DNA of 64,000 nucleotides from an uncultured Alphaproteobacteria bacterium (GTDB lineage: Bacteria; Pseudomonadota; Alphaproteobacteria; CAAHEQ01; UBA3637): the NCBI GenBank assembly GCA_934203105.1, contig CAKPYQ010000005.1, positions 1 through 64,000 on the forward strand, read 5' to 3'. Position numbers and translations under genes: made by a program. This document shows, one piece after another, positions 18,192 to 26,289 of the stretch. Below the pieces are notes generated by a model. It saw only the letters and a program-made list of their open reading frames with translations, had not been told where the DNA came from and did no database searches. Position 1 is the stretch's first letter; each line of letters starts with the position of its first letter.

Positions 18192-19151
18192 GTGCGCCCA
18201 AGCCGTATTCGATTGTTAAAAAAACTCTATCGGCAGTATGGGCTGTGTTTCTATATCTTTTTGGCGGCGTTATTGATTTTGATCGGAGTGTCTAAACACC
18301 CCGCTATCAGCCGTGTTCGCATTGAAATTGCTGATGTTTCTACGCACTTGATCAACGTAATTTATAAGCCGTTGGAAGCGGTGGGATTTATGACCGAATA
18401 CGTCGCAGAATATATCAATGTGCGGGATCAAAACATTCGTTTGAAGCAAGAAAATCAAAAGTTGTTGTATTGGGTGCATCGTTCCGAACAGTTGGCACAA
18501 GAAAACCAAATATTGAAAAAGGAAATGCATTTTGTTTCTTCTTTAAACGCCAGATTTTGGAGCGGTTATATTGTTGCGGATAACGGCGGGATTTTTTCGC
18601 GCTCTGTTTTGGTTCGATTGGGCGCGGACGAGGGAATTAAAAAAGGCTTTATCGCTTTGTATAATGAGGGCGTTTTGGGGCGCATTGAGGCTGTCGGTAC
18701 ACATACTTCCCAAATTTTGTTGTTGACGGACGATGCGTCGCGTGTACCTGTTTTGGTGGGAAATAAGCGTTTTTTAGCCGTCGTTGTCGGCAATAATGCA
18801 CCGCTTTTAAAGTTGACGGCATTACCGGAGGGGGCCGAGGTGCAAATAGGTGATTACGTTTCAACTTCCGGACACAGCGGTGTTTATCCGCCGGGGTTGG
18901 CGGTTGGTACGGTTGTTCGTGTCGAAAAAGATAACGTGTGGGTGAAACCTTTTGTCAGTCGGGAAGATACGCCGTTTGTGACAATTGCCGATTATGGTTT
19001 GGACGGGTTGTTGGACGTTCCTGTTTGCCCGAAGTGTCCGGATTGTTCGGCCGACTTATCGCAAACGCCGAATGAAAATAACGGGGGAAACAATACCACC
19101 ACGATGCCGCCGCACAACCAAACAACAAATAAAAAGGCGGCACAAAAATGA
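18192..19151 (+). CDS. mreC: Rod-shape determining protein MreC with cysteine-rich C-terminal tail
   Basis: MreC is a bitopic scaffold linking MreB and MreD to PBP2. It starts at GTG (18,192) behind a perfect AGGAGG. One membrane helix lies at about residues 16-34, a coiled coil at ~85-115 (IRLKQENQKLLYWVHRSEQL), then the paired beta-barrel domain with GYVSTSGHSGVYPPGLAVG-like sequence near residues 215-235. The 319 residues end in an extra tail, CPKCPDC followed by a Gln/Asn/Thr-rich stretch, which looks like two CxxC pairs on a periplasmic protein. It overlaps mreD by 4 nt (ATGA). Confidence 0.94.
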   Translation: MRPSRIRLLKKLYRQYGLCFYIFLAALLILIGVSKHPAISRVRIEIADVSTHLINVIYKPLEAVGFMTEYVAEYINVRDQNIRLKQENQKLLYWVHRSEQLAQENQILKKEMHFVSSLNARFWSGYIVADNGGIFSRSVLVRLGADEGIKKGFIALYNEGVLGRIEAVGTHTSQILLLTDDASRVPVLVGNKRFLAVVVGNNAPLLKLTALPEGAEVQIGDYVSTSGHSGVYPPGLAVGTVVRVEKDNVWVKPFVSREDTPFVTIADYGLDGLLDVPVCPKCPDCSADLSQTPNENNGGNNTTTMPPHNQTTNKKAAQK

Positions 19152-19660
19152 GATCTTCTTTTGCGCGCTTGACTTTGTTATTTTTGCAATATCACATTCC
19201 GTTTTTCTTTTCATTTTTTTTATTGTTATTCGGAATGTTGCCGTGGCGCGTTGCTTTTTTGTCGCACTTTGCCGTGCCGATTATCTATTGCAGTTTGTTT
19301 TTTTGGGCCGTTTTCCGTCCCGATTCATTGACGGCGCTTAATGTTTTTTTATTGGGACTTTCGGCTGATTTGTTGACGATTTCTCATTTGGGGTATTACA
19401 GCTTTTTGTTTTTAATTTTTTATTTGGGCGTTTTGTTGGAAAGGCGCTTTTTAATCGCGCGTTCGTTTTTGTTTTTATGGGGTGCGTTTTGCACTTTTGT
19501 TTGTCCGTTGATTATTTGTCAATGGTTGTTGGCGTCGTTGCTGAATTTATCGTGGTTGTCTTTTTGGTTCTTTTTGGGACAAGGCGTTTTGCTGATGGCG
19601 GCGTATCCGTTCATTTCAACTTGTTGCGCGTTTTTGTACGAGCGGTATTTGGAGGATTAA
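19148..19660 (+). CDS. mreD: Rod-shape determining membrane protein MreD
   Basis: This 170-residue, very hydrophobic protein has five or so membrane helices, and it sits exactly where MreD belongs between mreC and the PBP2 gene. Conserved MreD features such as FRPDSLTALNVFLLGLSADL (residues ~53-72) are visible. MreD acts in the elongasome membrane complex with MreC and RodA. Start and stop overlap or abut its neighbours (ATGA with mreC; one nt before the mrdA ATG), so the operon is tightly coupled. Confidence 0.92.
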   Translation: MRSSFARLTLLFLQYHIPFFFSFFLLLFGMLPWRVAFLSHFAVPIIYCSLFFWAVFRPDSLTALNVFLLGLSADLLTISHLGYYSFLFLIFYLGVLLERRFLIARSFLFLWGAFCTFVCPLIICQWLLASLLNLSWLSFWFFLGQGVLLMAAYPFISTCCAFLYERYLED

Positions 19661-19661
19661 A

Positions 19662-21590
19662 ATGCCGTGGCAATCTGATGGCGTCAAAAAAGTAAAGCAT
19701 CGCGTTTATTTTTTAAGCTTGGGAATGTTGATTTTTTCCTTGTTGTTATTTTCGCGAATGTTTTTTTTGCAAGTCATTGATGCGGAAAAGTATCAGACTT
19801 TGGCCGAACGCAATCGAATCGGATTTCGCCAAATTGCCCCTGCCAGAGGCTTAATTTTGGATCGCAACGGAGAAGTACTTGCGTCGAATCGCAAAACGTT
19901 CCGCGCTATTTTGACGGCGGAAAGAACGGGCGGCAATGTATCGGCTGTGTTGGAAAAGTTTCAAAGGCTGGTGCCGTTGGAGGTCGGGGAAGTTGAACGT
20001 ATATTAAAAGACGTGAAGCGTCGAAAATCATTTGTGCCGGTTCGGGTAAAGGAAGATTTGACATTTGAACAAATGGCTGCGATTCAATTAAATATTCCGG
20101 AATTGCCGGGCATTTCGATTGAAGAAAGCTTAATGCGTGTTTATCCGGAAGGGCCTTTAAGTGCGCATGTTATCGGGTATGTATCGTTTTTGACGGAAGA
20201 CGATTTGCGTAAAAATGAAAGTTTGCAAAAATTGCCGGACGCGCGGATTGGTCGCACCGGTGTCGAGCGATCTTTTGAAAAAGATTTAGCCGGCATTCCC
20301 GGTACGCGTAAAATGGAAATCAATGCCGTCGGTCGAGAGGTGCGCGAATTGGGACGCCAAGAAGCAACGCCCGGTCAAAATATTCAATTGTCGATTGACG
20401 GCCGGTTTCAAAAAATCGGCTTTGAAGCAATGCGAGGCGAAGCCGGATCGGCGCTTTTAATGGACGTGCATACGGGCGAAGTGCTGATGTTTGTTTCGAC
20501 GCCGTCTTTTGATCCGAATATTTTTAACTATCCGATTGATGTCAAAACGTGGAAAGAATTAAATGAAAATGAACGTCACCCGATGTTGAACAAAGCCATT
20601 TTAGGGACTTATTCGCCGGGGTCTGCGTTTAAGATAGTTGTCGCTTTGGCGGGCTTGGAAGCCGGCGTTATTAAACCCAGCACTAAAATAAATTGTGCAG
20701 GGCGTTTGCTTGTCGGTGATCACCCGTTCCACTGTTGGAAAAAAAACGGTCACGGTGAATTGGATTTGGGTGAAGCTTTGCAACATTCTTGCGACATTTA
20801 TTTTTACGAGGTTGCGCGTAAAGTCGGCGTGGATAAAATTGCGGACGTTGCTGAACGTTTGGGCTTTGGAGAAAAAACAGGCATAGAATTGCAAGGCGAA
20901 CGAACGGGCTTGTTACCGTCCAGAGAATGGAAAGCCGGTCGTTTCGGTGACGCTTGGCGTTTGGGCGATACGATGAATTTGGGGATTGGGCAAGGCTTTT
21001 TGAACTCGACACCGTTGCAAATGGTGCAAATGATGGCGCGCGTTGCGAACGGTGGCTATGCAGTGCGTCCGACATTGTTAAAACAAGATGAAAACACGGA
21101 TCAGGCGCAGGCGGCTGACTTGGGATTTTCTCGGCATCATTTGGCGGAAGTAATGGACGGATTAAAAGACGTGGTAAACAAAAGCGGCGGAACGGCTTAT
21201 CATACGCGCATCAACGTTGCGGGTCAACGAATGGGCGGAAAAACAGCCAGTACACAGATCAGGCACATTTCTTTGGCCGAACGCGAAGAAGGATTGAAAC
21301 AACAGCACGAATTGGCGTGGAAAGATCGCGATCATGCTTTCTTTGTCGCGTATGCGCCGTTGGATAATCCGCGCTATGCGTTGGCGGTTGCGGTTGAGCA
21401 CGGCGGCGGTGGCGGTACGGTTGCAGCGCCGATAGCCAGTTCGATTATGCGTCAGGTTTTGGAAATTGAATTAGCGGATAAAAAGGCCGCGATTTTGGAA
21501 CGTCAGAAAAGTGTTTCTAAACTGAAATTAAAAGATAAACCACAGATTTATCACCCTGTTTTTATCGATGAAGGAGATGTGGAAAATTGA
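19662..21590 (+). CDS. mrdA: Penicillin-binding protein 2 (elongasome transpeptidase)
   Basis: PBP2 cross-links peptidoglycan during side-wall growth. The 642-residue protein has one N-terminal membrane anchor (~16-38), a dimerisation/pedestal region beginning with RGLILDRNGEVLASN, and a transpeptidase domain. Its active-site SxxK is S321-AFK, and the second motif is SCD in LQHSCDIYFYEVA. The third motif, normally KTG or KSG, reads KTA (K527-T-A529, in GGKTASTQIRH). The DNA (aaa aca gcc) is unambiguous, so the Gly-to-Ala change is real unless it is a sequencing error. GGAGG precedes the ATG. Its TGA stop overlaps the TTG start of rodA. Confidence 0.96.
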   Translation: MPWQSDGVKKVKHRVYFLSLGMLIFSLLLFSRMFFLQVIDAEKYQTLAERNRIGFRQIAPARGLILDRNGEVLASNRKTFRAILTAERTGGNVSAVLEKFQRLVPLEVGEVERILKDVKRRKSFVPVRVKEDLTFEQMAAIQLNIPELPGISIEESLMRVYPEGPLSAHVIGYVSFLTEDDLRKNESLQKLPDARIGRTGVERSFEKDLAGIPGTRKMEINAVGREVRELGRQEATPGQNIQLSIDGRFQKIGFEAMRGEAGSALLMDVHTGEVLMFVSTPSFDPNIFNYPIDVKTWKELNENERHPMLNKAILGTYSPGSAFKIVVALAGLEAGVIKPSTKINCAGRLLVGDHPFHCWKKNGHGELDLGEALQHSCDIYFYEVARKVGVDKIADVAERLGFGEKTGIELQGERTGLLPSREWKAGRFGDAWRLGDTMNLGIGQGFLNSTPLQMVQMMARVANGGYAVRPTLLKQDENTDQAQAADLGFSRHHLAEVMDGLKDVVNKSGGTAYHTRINVAGQRMGGKTASTQIRHISLAEREEGLKQQHELAWKDRDHAFFVAYAPLDNPRYALAVAVEHGGGGGTVAAPIASSIMRQVLEIELADKKAAILERQKSVSKLKLKDKPQIYHPVFIDEGDVEN

Positions 21591-22747
21591 GTTTATTTTT
21601 GGATAAAAATTGCTATTTTAAAGACTTTGAGCTGTCATTGAAAGACCGCTTGTTGAATATGAGCTGGTCATTTTTTCTTTTGATCTCTTTGGTGGTTATG
21701 GTCGGGATTATGTTGCTTTATTCGGTTGCGGGAGGCAATTTAGAACCGTGGGCCGAACGTCAAGTCTTTCGTTTTTTGCTGGGCTGTTTGGTTTTCTTTT
21801 TGATTGCTTTGTCTGATTTAAGATTGTGGATGAAGTATGCTTATTTATTGTATGCTATTGCCTTGGCGATGTTGTTAGCCGTAGACATATTCGGACATGA
21901 TGCGATGGGGGCGCAACGATGGTTGAACTTGGGCTTTATGCGAATTCAACCGTCCGAATTGATGAAAATTACTTTGGTTTTGGCTTTGGCGCGTTATTTT
22001 CACGCCAGTTCGGACGAAGATGTTGAAAAAACATCACATTTGATTTTTCCTCTGATTTTGCTGGGATTGCCGGTGGCTTTGATTTTGGTGCAACCGGATT
22101 TGGGAACGGCAATGATGTTGGTTTTTGTGTCGGTTGCGATGTTTTGGATTGTCGGCGTCCAATGGTGGAAGTTTGCTGTTGTCGGCGTCGGAGCATTGCT
22201 TTCGATTCCGGTTGTATGGCACTTTTTGCACGATTATCAAAAGGATCGAGTTTTGACTTTCTTAAATCCGGAAAGGGATCCTTTGGGTGTTGGTTACCAT
22301 ATTATGCAATCCAAAATTACTTTGGGTTCGGGGGGCGTTTTCGGCAAAGGCTTTTTGCAAGGAACGCAAAGCCATTTAAACTTTATTCCCGAAAAGCACA
22401 CGGACTTTATTTTTACGGTTTTGTCCGAAGAATTCGGCTTGGTCGGCAGCGGCTTTTTATTGCTGCTTTATATGACGATCATTTTTTATGGGATTCGTAT
22501 GTCGCTCAAAAGCTGTAACTTTTTTGGCAAGCTGTTAGGTCTGGGGTTGACGGTTAATTTTTCTTTGTATGTCTTTATTAACATTGCGATGGTGATGGGC
22601 TTAATGCCGGTTGTCGGCATTCCTTTGCCGTTGGTTTCTTACGGCGGATCGGCGATGTTGGTTTTGATGGCGGGCTTTGGCCTAATCGAATGCGTTCACG
22701 TCAATGAAGAAATGGAGATCGGTCGTTTAGGTGTTGAAAAAGAATAA
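21587..22747 (+). CDS. rodA: Elongasome SEDS glycosyltransferase RodA
   Basis: RodA polymerises glycan strands in partnership with PBP2. The 386-residue protein has about ten membrane helices and SEDS signatures: RWLNLGFMRIQPSELMKI near residue 106 and LVQPDLGTAMMLV near residue 166. It also has the conserved C-terminal segment with PVVGIPLPLVSYGGSAMLV near residue 342. The start is a TTG that overlaps the mrdA TGA, with AAGGAG about ten nt upstream. It is the last gene of the operon. The next gene converges from the other strand 7 nt away, and I see no terminator hairpin between them. Confidence 0.95.
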   Translation: MSLFLDKNCYFKDFELSLKDRLLNMSWSFFLLISLVVMVGIMLLYSVAGGNLEPWAERQVFRFLLGCLVFFLIALSDLRLWMKYAYLLYAIALAMLLAVDIFGHDAMGAQRWLNLGFMRIQPSELMKITLVLALARYFHASSDEDVEKTSHLIFPLILLGLPVALILVQPDLGTAMMLVFVSVAMFWIVGVQWWKFAVVGVGALLSIPVVWHFLHDYQKDRVLTFLNPERDPLGVGYHIMQSKITLGSGGVFGKGFLQGTQSHLNFIPEKHTDFIFTVLSEEFGLVGSGFLLLLYMTIIFYGIRMSLKSCNFFGKLLGLGLTVNFSLYVFINIAMVMGLMPVVGIPLPLVSYGGSAMLVLMAGFGLIECVHVNEEMEIGRLGVEKE

Positions 22748-22753
22748 TTATCT

Positions 22754-23278
22754 TTAACGTAAAGCGTCGATTTGTTTTTGGATCTGCTCGGCATTAAAAT
22801 CGGCGCCGCCTTTGATATGACCGCGCACTTTTCCCGTTTTGTCAATCAAGTATGTTTGGGGCACTTTGCCGCCCCCCATTATTTTCATCAACGCTTGGTT
22901 TTTATCCAAATAAACGTTGAGGTTGTTTAAACGGCGTTCTTTGTGCAAGATGTTGTCAATAAAAATGGCATTTTCATCGCCTTCGGAAACGGCCAAAACG
23001 GCAATATCGGGATATTTTCCCGCCAAAGCATTTAAGGCCGGCAATTCGATTAAGCACGTTCTGCACGTTGCTTTCCACAAGTTTAAAACAATGACTTTTC
23101 CGTCAAAATCCGACAACTTTAACGGCGTGTCATCGGCTGTGTAAAATGTTGCGGCAGCTGGATATTTTTGCGGGTTGAATAAATCGGTAAAAGAATCGGA
23201 CAAATTATTTTTTGCATAAGGCTTGCTAATTGTTGCAAAAAAGGTTAAAAGAAAAAGAAGAAATAATTTTTTTATCAT
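22754..23278 (-). CDS. TlpA/ResA-like thiol:disulfide thioredoxin-fold protein
   Basis: This 174-residue exported thioredoxin-fold protein has a signal peptide at residues ~1-22 (FLLTFFATISKPYA). The TlpA/AhpC-TSA core has its redox pair at C72-RT-C75 in NLWKATCRTCLIELPAL, the cis-proline loop GGKVPQTYLIDKTGKVRG and a glycine-rich end. By family it is a periplasmic reductant for apocytochromes or other thiols. The residue before the CxxC is Thr rather than the usual Trp. It is a single gene, divergent from the small lipoprotein gene by 26 nt and convergent with rodA. Confidence 0.88.
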   Translation of the reverse strand: MIKKLFLLFLLTFFATISKPYAKNNLSDSFTDLFNPQKYPAAATFYTADDTPLKLSDFDGKVIVLNLWKATCRTCLIELPALNALAGKYPDIAVLAVSEGDENAIFIDNILHKERRLNNLNVYLDKNQALMKIMGGGKVPQTYLIDKTGKVRGHIKGGADFNAEQIQKQIDALR

Positions 23279-23304
23279 TAAAGTTCCTTTTAAAGAGGTT
23301 TTTT

Positions 23305-23424
23305 ATGCGTCAGGTTTTGACTTTATTATTATTGGGCTTTGTATTGTTAAACATTTGTGCCTGCGGGCGAATGAATGCGCCGACTGCACCGCAAGGATCC
23401 GTCTATCGCCGTACATATTATTGA
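23305..23424 (+). CDS. Small lipoprotein, LptM-like
   Basis: This is a 39-residue predicted lipoprotein. Residues 1-19 form a signal sequence ending in the lipobox ICA-C20, and the mature part is only 20 residues, starting CGRMNAPTAPQGS. That start resembles the short lipoproteins known as LptM/YifL, whose mature end begins CG-x-KGP. AAAGAGG precedes the ATG. Its last 7 bases overlap the convergent PAS/GGDEF-like gene. A longer frame starting at 23,230 would run over the thioredoxin start and is not supported. The family link is tentative. Confidence 0.6.
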   Translation: MRQVLTLLLLGFVLLNICACGRMNAPTAPQGSVYRRTYY

Positions 23425-24338
23425 TCGGCGTTTTGATTTTGGGGCAAGTTTTGCTCTTCAATCGGGTTTAAACGCGCCCATTTAATCAAGGCAACAGCGC
23501 TTGTTCCATTGTCCGGATAAATGGAAACGCCCAGCTTCATTGTTAATTTAATCGTTTCGTTTTTATATAAAATCGGAACATTAATGCAGTTTTGTAAGCG
23601 GTCGGTAATGATGCGAATATTTTGTTTGTCACGAATGTTTTCAAACAAAAAGTAAAACGCATTGTCCGGCGCTTTTGCCAAAGTATCAACGCTGCGAATG
23701 CTGGATTTAAAGCGAGAAATTAAAACGTCTGTTACATAGCGTTTCCCTTCTATCCCGAATTGCTTTGCAACGTCGTCCAATCCGTCAATAGCGCCGATCA
23801 TAACCGTCAGATAAGATTGAATATTGCTTAAATCTCCGCGTGCTTCACGCAATGCCCGTAAAATACCTTGTTCAATGCGATCATTAAATAAGATGGGCGA
23901 GGGCAAATGCGTTTCCAAATCCAATGGCGATAGGTGCGTGACTTTTTCTTCCAGCAGCATATTTTTCTTTTTAAGCGCCAACAAAGGAGCCTCGTTATAA
24001 GCTTCCATCATAATAATTTTTTTGTCATTTAAAATTAACGGCACTAATCTTGCCTTTAATTCGATGGCCGCACCCGATGATGTGTGCATTTGAATAAAAA
24101 AGTAATCTGTTCTTTCGTGGGTCGAGTTCATTTTTTGCAAAAACGTATCTTTTTCATCACCGGCGAATAAAATCCCCACATCAACCCCGATCAAATCTTT
24201 TTCTTCGCGTTCCAATAATTTGCAGGCCGCTTCATTCAAATAAGCGATTTTATCGTCTTCAAATGTGAAAATACAAGTGTCCGTAATTTGTAAAAAATAG
24301 CCACCTAGAACGGGGGATAAATCTTGATTTTGTGTCAT
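23418..24338 (-). CDS. PAS domain protein with degenerate GGDEF domain
   Basis: This is a 306-residue cytoplasmic protein. Residues ~12-115 form a PAS fold (FTFEDDKIAYLNEAACKLLE, LIGVDVGILF). A helical linker follows, and residues ~140-292 resemble a diguanylate cyclase domain (SPLDLETHLPSPILFNDRIE and LGVSIYPDNGTSAVALIKWA match flanking GGDEF blocks). The catalytic GGDEF itself reads PDNAF (residues 224-228), so cyclic-di-GMP synthesis is very unlikely. I infer a sensor or scaffold role. A run of Asn/Gln ends the protein. It is a single-gene unit, convergent with and overlapping the small lipoprotein gene by 7 nt. Confidence 0.75.
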   Translation of the reverse strand: MTQNQDLSPVLGGYFLQITDTCIFTFEDDKIAYLNEAACKLLEREEKDLIGVDVGILFAGDEKDTFLQKMNSTHERTDYFFIQMHTSSGAAIELKARLVPLILNDKKIIMMEAYNEAPLLALKKKNMLLEEKVTHLSPLDLETHLPSPILFNDRIEQGILRALREARGDLSNIQSYLTVMIGAIDGLDDVAKQFGIEGKRYVTDVLISRFKSSIRSVDTLAKAPDNAFYFLFENIRDKQNIRIITDRLQNCINVPILYKNETIKLTMKLGVSIYPDNGTSAVALIKWARLNPIEEQNLPQNQNADQ

Positions 24339-24440
24339 TTTTGCATCTCTTTATTTGATTTAAAAACTCTTATAGTTCTAAATTAAACGCCTTTGAGTTG
24401 AAAAGCAAGCAAAAAAATAAAAACTTTCATCATTTTTTTA

Positions 24441-24469
24441 TTGCTTGAAAGCGATTTTCGGGGTAAAGT
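24441..24469 (+). promoter_or_regulatory. Promoter of the Sel1/flavodoxin-ferredoxin operon
   Basis: TTGCTT (24,441-24,446) and TAAAGT (24,464-24,469) are 17 nt apart, 32 nt upstream of the first gene. The -35 runs into TTGCTTGAAA. Confidence 0.5.
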
Positions 24470-24501
24470 TCTTTTCAGGCATATCTTTTAAGGAGTGTTA
24501 A

Positions 24502-26268
24502 ATGCGAAAGATCATAGTGTTGCTTTTATTGTTGCTGGGCTTTGGTTTTGAAGCGGAGGCGCAAAATTCGTCGGTCGTTGATAAAAAAACGTGTGAAAAA
24601 ATGTTGCTGATTGCCGAAGAAAAGCAAACAGATTGGATTTATGACGCTTGTGGCTTTGCAAATGAAGCAACTGCTTGGTATACTTGGGCGCCGGTGATGT
24701 CGTCTTTGGGCTATCGTAAGGCTTTGTATGAATTATGTCGTCGTTATCCCACACATGATTATGCAAAATTGTATTGCCAAAAGTCGGCGGATTTGGGGTA
24801 CTTGCCGGCAATGTATTGGTTGGCGGACAAAAATAAAAATACCGATTCTGCACAAGTATATAAAGCCAATTTACAACGCATTATCGACGCGAATAACATC
24901 AACGGTAAAACGCGCCTTGTGACCGAGGCGGATTATGCCGCGCGTAAGGCGTATGAAGATTTGGCAAAGATTTACTTGGCTTCTTCGGACATCAAAGAGC
25001 GTGAAAAAGGTCTGACTTACTTACAAATTGCGGCCGATACAGGCAGTGCGTCGGCGTCGCATTCTTTGGGGGCTTTGCTGTTTTGGAATAATGATGAAGC
25101 GCAACAGGCTTTGAGTGAAAAATATTTATGGAAAGCCATTTTGATGGGGTGTCCTGCAGCAGAGGAAAATTTAGGCTTGATGTCTTATTATAAGCAAGGT
25201 CGGCTTGCCTTTGCTGATGCCAAAGAGGAAATTGACAGTCGGCTTTATACCTGTCAAGCCACCGAAAAATCTGCCGATTCCGGAAAATTGTTGAAACCGG
25301 AAGATTGTGCGTGTCAAGAAGTTTTGGCGTGGTTTAGCACACAAAAAAATAAGCCTTTCTTGATTGTGAAAATCGGCGCCGGTAAAGCGGTTTTGAAGGA
25401 TCCGGCCGGCCATGAATATTCGGTTGAAAAAGGTGATAAAGTGACTGACGGCTTTGTGGTCGAGGACGTTCGTCAAACGGCAGTGATTGTTCGGCGTGTA
25501 AACGAACGCTATGTTTTATTATATCGTGAAGATGTGCAATGTGTTGATTTGTGCGCTAATCCGACGGTTATACCCAGAAGCTATTTGAAAAAAATGCCGC
25601 CTTACGAGCTGACTTTTTCCGCCGATGAATGCCAACATTTGGCAAAGGGAATAGAAAACTTAAATAATCCGTTAGAACCATTCCGCGGACTGCCCGAATG
25701 CCAATTGCAAGATTGGGGACGTTGGGGTGAACAAGCTTTGTCAAACGGCCAAAATAAGCATTTGTTTTTGTTGGCCAATTTTGAAAAATCCGAATACATT
25801 CCGTCTTATTTGGCTTTGGCGCAAATGATGATTCAAAAAAATGCCGAACAATATGAAAGCGCAATTGATGCTTTGTTTGACAAAATCGCACGCACAAATG
25901 CGCAAGACGAGTTGTCCGAAATCAAAAAAGAAAAAGCTTATTGCATTTATGCCCAACGACAAATCGGCAAAGATAACGATAAAGCGTTTGCTTGGGCCGT
26001 GGCCGGCGCGGACGGAAATTATCCCTATTCGCTGAACATATTGGGCGTGATGTACGCCAAAGGATTGGGAACAAAAAAAGATCCCGAGGCGGCAAAACAA
26101 GCTTTCTTAAATGCTGATAAATATGATTTGGAGCCGTTTATAACAGCTCGCCAAAACTTAAAAGCATTGCAAGAAGGGCGCATTGGTGATTTAGATTTAG
26201 GCAATTGTGATAAAATCGAAAACGTGCCTAAACCCGTGACTGTGCAAGAATTATCACAATACTATTAA
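24502..26268 (+). CDS. Exported Sel1-like repeat protein
   Basis: This 588-residue protein has a clear signal peptide (residues ~1-20, IVLLLLLLGFGFEAEA). Helical Sel1/TPR-type repeats appear in two blocks. The first, about residues 75-240, includes KSADLGYLPAMYWLAD and TYLQIAADTGSASASHSLGALL. The second, near the C-terminus, includes AVAGADGNYPYSLNILGVMY followed by AKGLGTKKDPEAAKQAF. Between them, residues ~270-350 form a beta-rich insert resembling a small SH3-like or pilus-assembly-type module (ILKDPAGHEYSVEKGD-like). Many cysteines punctuate the chain. Sel1 proteins are usually protein-interaction scaffolds; the partner is unknown. It heads a four-gene operon, followed after 21 nt by the flavodoxin-ferredoxin gene. 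Confidence 0.8.
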   Translation: MRKIIVLLLLLLGFGFEAEAQNSSVVDKKTCEKMLLIAEEKQTDWIYDACGFANEATAWYTWAPVMSSLGYRKALYELCRRYPTHDYAKLYCQKSADLGYLPAMYWLADKNKNTDSAQVYKANLQRIIDANNINGKTRLVTEADYAARKAYEDLAKIYLASSDIKEREKGLTYLQIAADTGSASASHSLGALLFWNNDEAQQALSEKYLWKAILMGCPAAEENLGLMSYYKQGRLAFADAKEEIDSRLYTCQATEKSADSGKLLKPEDCACQEVLAWFSTQKNKPFLIVKIGAGKAVLKDPAGHEYSVEKGDKVTDGFVVEDVRQTAVIVRRVNERYVLLYREDVQCVDLCANPTVIPRSYLKKMPPYELTFSADECQHLAKGIENLNNPLEPFRGLPECQLQDWGRWGEQALSNGQNKHLFLLANFEKSEYIPSYLALAQMMIQKNAEQYESAIDALFDKIARTNAQDELSEIKKEKAYCIYAQRQIGKDNDKAFAWAVAGADGNYPYSLNILGVMYAKGLGTKKDPEAAKQAFLNADKYDLEPFITARQNLKALQEGRIGDLDLGNCDKIENVPKPVTVQELSQYY

Positions 26269-26289
26269 CAAACAAAAAGGATCAGTTAA

